The notes under the pieces: generated by a model | Databases searched by the model: none | What the model was told of the DNA's origin: nothing | Seen by the model: the letters and a program-made list of their open reading frames with translations, nothing else | NCBI GenBank assembly: GCA_947306315.1 | Contig: CAMZGF010000031.1 | Coordinates: 1-9,424 of the forward strand | Direction of reading: 5' to 3' | Length of the DNA stretch: 9,424 nucleotides | Source of the DNA: an uncultured Candidatus Saccharibacteria bacterium | GTDB lineage: Bacteria; Patescibacteriota; Saccharimonadia; Saccharimonadales; Saccharimonadaceae | In this document: piece by piece, positions 1 to 5,729 of the stretch | Layout: every line of letters starts with the position of its first letter | Numbering within the stretch: position 1 is the first letter of the stretch | Translations under genes and position numbers: made by a program

Positions 1-986
1 AGCAACAATGTCATATCATATGCATCACCAAAGATTCTATTAATCTCCTTAAAAATCGAAGACGAGCGCCAGAGCTGATCCATAATCTGGCGAAGATAAG
101 TCACAATCAAAATCACTGTACCGACCGAGAGTCCGAACCATGATGTACCAGTTAGTAAGAAGAAGACCATAAAACCGATGTTTGCGACATTAATTATGTC
201 GAAAATAACATCCTTTGAAATTGAAACATGCATGTGTTCAAACGAAACATCCATGAAAGCTTTCTTGTATTTCTGGTAGCGAGTAAGCTCATATTTCTCC
301 TTTGCATAGGATTTAACAGACATGATATTTGAAATTGAGTCAGAAAGTTGTCCAGTCATTTTATTGTGAGCCGAAGCCTCACGCTTCGCAATCTCAGCCG
401 TTTTCTTAAACGCAAAATACGCAACCGTCATAAACAAAATAACAATAACGAGCATAATTAAAGCGACAATCGGAGCCTTAAATAAAAGCGCAACGAGAAC
501 ACCAATAATAGAAGTCAGAAACGGTAAAATCGTCCAAAGTAAAAGATCGAAGAAACGTTCAAAACCGTTCGAAAATTTTCCCACCATCGAAACGAGTGAG
601 CCGGTAAAACGATCGTTATGAAACTGCATCGATTGTTCAGAAATCACATTGAATGAGTGACTATCGATATCATAGATCGCATTGAGCTCCATCTTCCAAG
701 TACAGTATAAAAGAAGCTCCGAACATATGGCAGCAACAGCCTGAGCCGCCACACAGAAAAGGCCAACCGGGATTAATTCATTCCAAATCACGCTGTCTGT
801 TAAACCATCAGTCGAAATTACATCTATAATTCTTGCAAAACCAAGCGGAACTAAAACCCCTCTAAGTACGGTCGCAGTAGGGTTCAAAAGCAAAGCCCCG
901 ATAGTTAGGAGCTTATATTTTTTCGCCGCTTGAATATAAAAGTGAAGCGTGCGAAAAGCTGTACCCTTTTTCCTTTGACCTTTCAT
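1..986 (-). CDS. ABC exporter, transmembrane domain (3' end cut by window edge)
   Basis: I translated this minus-strand frame by hand from the ATG at 986-984. It stays open to base 1, giving 328 residues with no stop. It resembles the membrane domain of a type I ABC exporter (half-transporter, membrane part first). Hydrophobic segments lie near residues 25-50, 72-96, 148-168, 172-192, 262-280 and 284-304, the six-helix layout of the family. Residues 115-145 (SEQSMQFHNDRFTGSLVSMV and following) match the usual stretch after helix 2 in which a Phe/His-Asp-Arg run precedes T-G-x-L. Residues 212-232 (LSDSISNIMSVKSYAKEK) match the conserved segment after helix 4. The nucleotide-binding domain would lie beyond the left edge, so no Walker motifs are visible and the substrate cannot be told. 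No Shine-Dalgarno precedes the start. An extended -10 box ends 7 nt upstream, suggesting a leaderless mRNA. A heterodimer partner may lie outside the window. Confidence 0.85.
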   Translation of the reverse strand, partial: MKGQRKKGTAFRTLHFYIQAAKKYKLLTIGALLLNPTATVLRGVLVPLGFARIIDVISTDGLTDSVIWNELIPVGLFCVAAQAVAAICSELLLYCTWKMELNAIYDIDSHSFNVISEQSMQFHNDRFTGSLVSMVGKFSNGFERFFDLLLWTILPFLTSIIGVLVALLFKAPIVALIMLVIVILFMTVAYFAFKKTAEIAKREASAHNKMTGQLSDSISNIMSVKSYAKEKYELTRYQKYKKAFMDVSFEHMHVSISKDVIFDIINVANIGFMVFFLLTGTSWFGLSVGTVILIVTYLRQIMDQLWRSSSIFKEINRIFGDAYDMTLL

Positions 987-993
987 ATATATT

Positions 994-1002
994 ATTGTAG
1001 CA
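994..1002 (-). promoter_or_regulatory. Extended -10 promoter of the ABC exporter gene
   Basis: Minus-strand TGCTACAAT is an extended -10 (TGn plus TACAAT at 999-994). Seven bases separate the -10 from the ATG at 986, so the predicted +1 falls on or next to the A of the start codon. No convincing -35 lies at 16-18 nt; TTGAAC is present but only 13 nt upstream of the -10. Confidence 0.6.
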
Positions 1003-1021
1003 TAAAAACTTTGTTCAAGAG

Positions 1022-1050
1022 AAAAGGCCCTCAAATTTGAGAGCCTTTTT
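1022..1050 (-). terminator. Rho-independent terminator after the HD-domain gene
   Basis: AAAAGGC and CTCAAA (1022-1028, 1030-1035) pair with TTTGAG and GCCTTTT (1036-1041, 1043-1049), with one C/A mismatch at 1029/1042. The innermost AATT would form the loop. On the minus strand it lies just beyond the TGA of the HD gene and ends in a short T-run. A- and T-runs flank it on both sides, so it could act on either strand, but only the minus strand has a gene ending here. Confidence 0.75.
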
Positions 1051-1057
1051 AGAAATG

Positions 1058-1807
1058 TCATGGAAAAATCTCCGAGATGTTTCTTAGGTCTTCGTCTGTC
1101 TTTGCTGACAGAATCTTCGCCATCAGTTCATCACCAGGCGGGGTCTTGAACGTAAGTGGGTGTATACCGACCGTCACCGAAAGAGTGTTAACAAGTGCCT
1201 TTAGAGCATCCCGAATTAGATAAATCTGGTTCGAATACTTCGGATACTTATACTTCGCATCTTTCAAAATCGGATCAAGATATACTACTGTTTCATAGCA
1301 ATTCTTAACAATCGACGCATGACTCATCGCCTGCGCCGAAGTCGAAAGATTATTACAACGATCCAATCCTTTACCGATTGTGGCGTATTTATTTTCCGCC
1401 AAGCCTTGATAATATTTCTTTTTCGACTCGAGCTTCGATCCGGAAGGCATTTGTCTACAGGTCATACATTCAACAGCATTCTTCGTCTCGTCGTCAACCG
1501 GTAAGTCCATTACTTTTACTCCAGTATCTTCTGGAACATCATGCAAGATCAACATAGCAAGTAGCACATCGTCATTCATCCCCAACGCCGCAGCATAACA
1601 AGCTAGCGTTAACGGATGGATAATATATGGCTCACCAGACTTTCTAGTCTGATCTTTATGCTTCTCCCTTGCAAAATGTAAAGCTGACCGAAGATTTTGG
1701 TGCTTGCCGTCCGAACAAAGTCCAGCTAGCCGCGTATACATGCGCTCCGCTTCCCTTGCACATTCGGCAATCAATTGCTCCTGTGTCTTAAACTCAAGTT
1801 CACCCAT
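1058..1807 (-). CDS. Stand-alone HD-domain (p)ppGpp hydrolase-like protein
   Basis: This 249-residue protein contains the pattern of the hydrolase domain of RelA/SpoT enzymes and small alarmone hydrolases (MESH1-like). These are Mn-dependent enzymes that remove the 3' pyrophosphate of (p)ppGpp. Visible motifs are R55-K-S-G-E-P-Y-x-x-H64-P, the H89-D-V-P-E93-D94-T (HDxxED) motif, and K-G-L-D149-R-C-N-N153-L-x-T, matching the family's K-x-x-D-R-x-x-N-x-x-T. All expected metal and substrate positions appear present. There is no synthetase, TGS or ACT domain and no room for one. C114-M-T-C117 sits where relatives have V-T-K, which is unusual. The start at 1807 is supported by AGGAGG at 1822-1817, nine bases upstream; the ATG four bases further up is out of frame and soon stops. 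It is transcribed divergently from RNase J. A nucleotide hydrolase of another specificity remains possible. Confidence 0.75.
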   Translation of the reverse strand: MGELEFKTQEQLIAECAREAERMYTRLAGLCSDGKHQNLRSALHFAREKHKDQTRKSGEPYIIHPLTLACYAAALGMNDDVLLAMLILHDVPEDTGVKVMDLPVDDETKNAVECMTCRQMPSGSKLESKKKYYQGLAENKYATIGKGLDRCNNLSTSAQAMSHASIVKNCYETVVYLDPILKDAKYKYPKYSNQIYLIRDALKALVNTLSVTVGIHPLTFKTPPGDELMAKILSAKTDEDLRNISEIFP

Positions 1808-1816
1808 TTTCCATAA

Positions 1817-1822
1817 CCTCCT
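1817..1822 (-). promoter_or_regulatory. Shine-Dalgarno of the HD-domain gene
   Basis: AGGAGG lies nine bases before the ATG at 1807. It decides the start over the nearby out-of-frame ATG, whose reading frame stops after four codons. Confidence 0.75.
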
Positions 1823-1860
1823 CTCTTAATGTTCTAAGCCCCAACACCAGCTTACAGAAT

Positions 1861-1888
1861 ATTATACACATTTAAATAGTTCTTGCAA
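1861..1888 (-). promoter_or_regulatory. Promoter of the HD-domain gene
   Basis: On the minus strand TTGCAA (1888-1883) is followed after 16 bases by a perfect TATAAT (1866-1861). The predicted transcription start is near 1854, giving a leader of about 47 nt that contains the AGGAGG site. The -35 is the same six bases used by the RNase J promoter on the other strand. Confidence 0.65.
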
Positions 1889-1911
1889 AAGTTAAGAATT
1901 TTTGGTACAAT
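1883..1911 (+). promoter_or_regulatory. Promoter of RNase J gene
   Basis: TTGCAA (1883-1888), a 17-base spacer, then TACAAT (1906-1911) preceded by TG at 1903-1904 (extended -10). This is the best sigma-70-type promoter in the window. The predicted start is near 1918, about 80 nt before the RNase J ATG. Confidence 0.75.
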
Positions 1912-1930
1912 AGATATAACAAATCATTAC

Positions 1931-1975
1931 TTGTACAGACACAAAAACCGACTTAATTTTTGTGCCCGACTACAA
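1931..1975 (+). promoter_or_regulatory. Hairpin in the RNase J mRNA leader
   Basis: CACAAAAA (1940-1947) pairs perfectly with TTTTTGTG (1957-1964) around a 9-nt loop. Outside an internal loop, TTGTA (1931-1935) can pair with TACAA (1971-1975). CCGACT occurs in the hairpin loop (1948-1953) and again in the 3' side of the internal loop (1966-1971). No T-run follows, so it is not a terminator. It lies wholly inside the predicted 5' leader. A regulatory role is inference. Confidence 0.45.
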
Positions 1976-1988
1976 TCAAAAGTTAATT

Positions 1989-1994
1989 AAAGGA
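1989..1994 (+). promoter_or_regulatory. Shine-Dalgarno of RNase J gene
   Basis: AAAGGA ends four bases before the ATG at 1999. Spacing is short but it supports this start and hence the long N-terminal extension. Confidence 0.6.
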
Positions 1995-1998
1995 ATTT

Positions 1999-4185
1999 AT
2001 GAACCAAAAAGAACAAGAACGTCGCGCACGCCTCATGAAGATGCAGGCTGAGCGTCTACCTGAAATCAAGCGCCGCTTCGAAGAGAACCAAAAACGCGCT
2101 GAGATTAAAGATGATAAGCCGACCGTTACTGGTGAAGCTGTGATCTTTGAAGAAGTCCAGAAACGAAACTTCAATTCAAACTTCAAACCAGGTGGCAAAG
2201 ATGCTCATCTTGTTAAGAAAAAGGCCGAAAAAGCGACAAAAACAACCAAAACTACTAAGAAAGCTGAGCCAAAAGCTAAGAAAACTCCTGCCGAATCACG
2301 CAAGGTCGACCTTTCTGTTTCTACCAAAAAAGGTGATATGGTCCATCACCAACGCATGCTTTCTCAAGACGTTAACGCTCAAGCAACTCAGCACATTATT
2401 GGCATCCCTGTAAACAAATCTCGCTATAACGGCTATAACGGCGCACAAATCACTAACGGCCAACTCAAACAAGCTCGCACCGACAACGATTCAGTTCTCA
2501 TTATCCCTATTGGTGGTACTGGCGAATTCGGTATCGGTAAGAACATGACTGTCATCCAATATAAGAACGAAGCAATCGTTATTGATATGGGTGTCCTCTT
2601 CGCTGGTGATGATTATCCTGGCGTAAACTACATGGTCCCAGATATTAAATATATCGAAGACAACATGGATAAAGTCAAGGCAATCTGTTTCACTCATGCC
2701 CACCTCGATCACATTGGCGCTTGCCGTCACATCCTTCCTAAATTCCCTGTCACAACCCCAATTTACGGTTCCGAATTTACTATCGGTATGATTAAGAAAC
2801 AAATGTCTGAACTCGATGAAGTCCCAGATATGAATTATAATGTCGTCGACCCATTTAAGCACGAAAAGATCGCTGTCTCAGAACATCTCTCGGTTGAATT
2901 TATTCATACCCTTCACTCAATCCCAGGCAACAACGCAATTGTCGTCCGCACTCCAAACGGCGTCATCTACGTTTCTGGTGACTGGCGTACCGAGTCTAAC
3001 CCTCTTTATAAACAAACTGATTACGAACGTATCGATGAAATCGTGAAGAAGGAAGGCATCACTTTGATGCTTAACGAATCAACTAATATCGATTCCCCAG
3101 GTCATCACCCACATTCAGAATATGATGTTGGCGAAAACCTCGGTAAAGTTATGGACCACTACGCAAATGGTCGTATTATCGTTTCCTGCTTCTCATCACA
3201 GGTTTCACGTATCGGCATGGTCTTAGACGAAGCTGCAAAGCGTGGTAGAAAAGTTGCCTTCGCCGGCTTCTCAATGATCAACAACGTCGAAGTCGCACTC
3301 CGCACTCACCAAATCAAGGCTCCTAAAGACACTATCATGAAAATGGAAGACATTATTAAGCTTCCTGATGAAATGGTTACAATTATTTGTACAGGCTCAC
3401 AGGGCGAGCTTAACGCCGTATTAAACCGTATGGTTACTGGTGCACACAAGTACATCAAGATTAAATCAAGCGATACCATCGTCTTCTCATCAAATCCAAT
3501 TCCAGGTAACGAGCCACACGTTGTTTCAACCGTCGATGGACTTCTCCGTGAAGGTGCTCAAGTTATCCAAAACGGCAAAACTCACCTTACAAATATCGGT
3601 CCACTTCACCTTTCTGGTCACGCATACTACGAGGACCATGTTGACTTCGTCACTCGTCTTCAACCTCTTAACTACATGCCATATCACGGTGAATTCTACA
3701 TGATGCAACACAACGCCGAAATGGCCGAAAATGTCATCGGCATTCCTAAAGACCGCATTATCATCTCTGACGATGGTGATATCGTCGAGCTTACTAAAGA
3801 TAAGAAGATTAAGAAATCTGGCCGTGTCCACGTCGGCAACAAACTTTTCGATGACGCAGACATGCCAGTTCACGAAGCTGTTGTTAAAGATCGTATCCAC
3901 ATCTCACGTGAGGGTATCTTCATTATCGTTCTTACCCTCTCGAAGAAGACTGGTCGCCTTATTAAGACTCCAGATATCGTCTCACGCGCATTTATCTATC
4001 TCGATAACTCTGAGGAACTCATCGGCAAGATTCGCCACTACCTCCGCGTAAAGACTGATAAATCAGTTTCAACTGACCCTGAACTTAAAGTCTTAAAGGA
4101 TGAAATCAAGGAAGACGTCACCCGCATCCTCTTCGATGCAACTGGCCACACGCCAATCGTCATCCCGGTTATCAACAAAGTCTAA
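1999..4185 (+). CDS. rnj: Ribonuclease J with basic N-terminal extension
   Basis: RNase J is a zinc-dependent beta-CASP metallo-beta-lactamase ribonuclease with 5'-exonuclease and endonuclease activity in mRNA decay and rRNA maturation, acting in the cytoplasm. The core begins near residue 164 (IIPIGGTGEFG, 168-178). Metal ligands are visible: H233-A-H235-L-D237-H238, H306 (LHSIPG), D328 (SGDWR) and H563 (PYHGE). The beta-CASP region shows ESTN (360-363), CTGSQGE (464-470) and the SSNPIPGNE loop (497-505). H537-L-S-G-H541 matches the family H-x-S-G-H motif. A C-terminal domain follows to residue 728. The protein is about 170 residues longer than the roughly 555-residue Bacillus RNase J1. The excess is an N-terminal Lys/Arg-rich region, very lysine-rich at 72-102, probably disordered and RNA- or partner-binding (inference). 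HSIPG and ESTN differ from the commoner HSIPD and DSTN. It has its own promoter, leader and terminator. Confidence 0.95.
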   Translation: MNQKEQERRARLMKMQAERLPEIKRRFEENQKRAEIKDDKPTVTGEAVIFEEVQKRNFNSNFKPGGKDAHLVKKKAEKATKTTKTTKKAEPKAKKTPAESRKVDLSVSTKKGDMVHHQRMLSQDVNAQATQHIIGIPVNKSRYNGYNGAQITNGQLKQARTDNDSVLIIPIGGTGEFGIGKNMTVIQYKNEAIVIDMGVLFAGDDYPGVNYMVPDIKYIEDNMDKVKAICFTHAHLDHIGACRHILPKFPVTTPIYGSEFTIGMIKKQMSELDEVPDMNYNVVDPFKHEKIAVSEHLSVEFIHTLHSIPGNNAIVVRTPNGVIYVSGDWRTESNPLYKQTDYERIDEIVKKEGITLMLNESTNIDSPGHHPHSEYDVGENLGKVMDHYANGRIIVSCFSSQVSRIGMVLDEAAKRGRKVAFAGFSMINNVEVALRTHQIKAPKDTIMKMEDIIKLPDEMVTIICTGSQGELNAVLNRMVTGAHKYIKIKSSDTIVFSSNPIPGNEPHVVSTVDGLLREGAQVIQNGKTHLTNIGPLHLSGHAYYEDHVDFVTRLQPLNYMPYHGEFYMMQHNAEMAENVIGIPKDRIIISDDGDIVELTKDKKIKKSGRVHVGNKLFDDADMPVHEAVVKDRIHISREGIFIIVLTLSKKTGRLIKTPDIVSRAFIYLDNSEELIGKIRHYLRVKTDKSVSTDPELKVLKDEIKEDVTRILFDATGHTPIVIPVINKV

Positions 4186-4186
4186 G

Positions 4187-4215
4187 AAAAAGCCGGCCGA
4201 AAAAGCCGGTTTTTT
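4187..4215 (+). terminator. Rho-independent terminator of RNase J gene
   Basis: CCGGC (4193-4197) pairs with GCCGG (4205-4209) around loop CGAAAAA. The stem is extended by a G-T wobble (4192/4210) and five A-T pairs (4187-4191 with 4211-4215). The T-run is 4210-4215. It starts two bases after the TAA of RNase J. Confidence 0.9.
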
Positions 4216-4223
4216 GATATAAT
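4215..4223 (+). promoter_or_regulatory. Extended -10 promoter of dnaX
   Basis: TGATATAAT is an extended -10 with a perfect TATAAT (4218-4223), starting at the last T of the upstream terminator. The region 17 nt upstream lies in the terminator stem and has no -35 match. Expected +1 is near 4230, leaving 2-4 nt before the ATG at 4233. Confidence 0.65.
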
Positions 4224-4232
4224 ATATTCAAT

Positions 4233-5729
4233 ATGGGAAAGGCACTATACCGAAAATACCGTCCGGTATCTCTTGAGACCGTCGTCGGACAAGATTCTGT
4301 CATTGCGCCCTTAACGGAGGCTATAAAGTCAGGAAACTTTTCTCATGCCTACATTTTCACTGGCCCACGTGGCTGTGGTAAAACATCTGTTGCACGTATC
4401 TTCGCCCATGAAATAAACAACTTCAAATACGAACTCGAAGATTCATACATTGATATCATCGAGATTGATGGCGCATCTAATACTGGTATCGATAACATTC
4501 GCGACCTCCGCGAAAAGGCTATGATTGCCCCAACCGAAGGCAAATACAAGGTCTACATCATCGACGAATTTCATATGCTCTCTAAGTCGGCCTTTAATGC
4601 CCTGCTCAAGATTCTCGAGGAGCCACCAGAACACGTCATCTTCGTCCTCGCAACTACAAACCTCGAAAAAGTTCCTGTAACCATTCTTTCTCGTGCCCAA
4701 ATTTATAATTTCAAACTCGCAGATGCCGAAACGATGCAAAAACATCTTCGTGAGATCTCCGACAAAGAAAGTATAAAAATTGACGACGACGCTCTTAAAA
4801 TTATTGTTCGGCGCGGTGGCGGAAGTTTTCGTGACTCTATTTCCCTTCTCGACCAAATCTCAAATTTAAAGTCTGGTGAAAACATTACCGCAAAAGATGT
4901 CGATAATGCTCTTGGTCTGCCCGAAGATGAAAAAATTAATAACTTACTTAACAGTTTTGAAGATGGTGACAACAAAAACGTCACGGGTATCCTTCGCGAC
5001 CTTCTAAACTCTGGTCGCACCGCCGAAACAATCGCCTCAACAATCATTGAACGTATTGTCGAAGCCCCAACTCCAAAAACACTAAACCTCATCGAAAAAC
5101 TTTTCAACGTTCAATATCCATTCGCTGAGGCAAAACTACTCATTTCTTTCCTCGAATCCGAAAAATTCATTCCGCAACCAGCAGTTGCGCCAATCACATC
5201 AGCAACAACAAAACCCATTGAAACTGAAAAAATCAGTGCTAAAAAAGCTGAATTCCTACAGAAAATTGAGAAATCAAAGAAAGAAATGAAAGAACGTCAA
5301 GAAAATCCTGTCGAAGAATCTTCTAACCAAGAATTATCCAGCACTTCCCTAACCGACTCTATCGTGCAAGGTGGTACTATCAATGTCAAGGCATTTGTGA
5401 AAGACATCAAAGAATTAAATGGCATGATCGGCTCTGCACTCGAAAAAGCAAAATTCGAAGTCACAGAGAATGAATTAAAAATCTACCCAACTGTAAAAAG
5501 CCACATTGCCGTACTTCGTTTCAAAAATAACTTAAAAATGTTAAAAGATGCCGCGCCGGGGTTCCTGATTAACATCATCGATACAACAGAGACGAAAATC
5601 CCAGATTCCGCAATTGGCGTAAAAGACGAAGAAGCAAAAAAACCTGTAAGTAAAAAAATGCAGAAGAATATCGATAAATTATCTGATATAATGGGAGAAG
5701 TAAAGGAGGATACAGATGCCCCGTTCTAG
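4233..5729 (+). CDS. dnaX: DNA polymerase III gamma/tau subunit, clamp-loader ATPase
   Basis: DnaX is the motor of the clamp loader that places the sliding clamp on primed DNA and tethers polymerase to DnaB. It begins with the family signature LYRKYRP (5-11) and VVGQD (17-21). Walker A is G44-P-R-G-C-G-K-T51, Walker B is VYIIDEFH with D111-E112, sensor 1 lies at T141-T-N143, the SRx motif at 153-155 reads LSRAQ (often LSRCQ), and sensor 2 is GGGSFRD with R200. Between Walker A and IIEIDGASN (75-83) the usual four-cysteine zinc module is replaced by a short loop (about 60-73) with no cysteine; C48 in Walker A is the only cysteine in the ATPase domain. The collar domain runs to about 310, a charged linker 311-380 follows, then a small folded C-terminal domain (381-455) perhaps serving the tau role. 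No Shine-Dalgarno precedes the ATG. The 3' end overlaps dnaB. Confidence 0.95.
   Translation: MGKALYRKYRPVSLETVVGQDSVIAPLTEAIKSGNFSHAYIFTGPRGCGKTSVARIFAHEINNFKYELEDSYIDIIEIDGASNTGIDNIRDLREKAMIAPTEGKYKVYIIDEFHMLSKSAFNALLKILEEPPEHVIFVLATTNLEKVPVTILSRAQIYNFKLADAETMQKHLREISDKESIKIDDDALKIIVRRGGGSFRDSISLLDQISNLKSGENITAKDVDNALGLPEDEKINNLLNSFEDGDNKNVTGILRDLLNSGRTAETIASTIIERIVEAPTPKTLNLIEKLFNVQYPFAEAKLLISFLESEKFIPQPAVAPITSATTKPIETEKISAKKAEFLQKIEKSKKEMKERQENPVEESSNQELSSTSLTDSIVQGGTINVKAFVKDIKELNGMIGSALEKAKFEVTENELKIYPTVKSHIAVLRFKNNLKMLKDAAPGFLINIIDTTETKIPDSAIGVKDEEAKKPVSKKMQKNIDKLSDIMGEVKEDTDAPF
5702..5709 (+). promoter_or_regulatory. Shine-Dalgarno of dnaB inside dnaX
   Basis: AAAGGAGG ends six bases before the dnaB ATG at 5716 and lies within the last codons of dnaX. 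It is the strongest ribosome site on the plus strand here and fixes the dnaB start. Confidence 0.85.

Noticed and set aside
1058..1060. Possible UGA-as-glycine code, as in Gracilibacteria and Absconditabacteria.
   Set aside because: TGA ends the HD gene just before its terminator, and no gene in the window contains an internal TGA. The standard bacterial code fits.
1971..1976. A second TACAAT upstream of the RNase J start that might be another -10.
   Set aside because: It has no TG extension and no -35 at suitable distance, and it can be explained as the 3' arm of the leader structure.
2491..2862. Long open frames antisense or out of frame inside rnj, dnaX and dnaB.
   Set aside because: They overlap strongly conserved proteins, lack ribosome sites and have no recognisable motifs; they arise from codon bias of the true genes.
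5636..5658. Two A7 runs near the 3' end of dnaX that could act as slippery sites, as in the E. coli gamma/tau frameshift.
   Set aside because: Only the first is in the right phase (A AAA AAA). A -1 slip there would stop about four codons later and remove only about 28 residues, too late to make a gamma form. No stimulating stem-loop was apparent.
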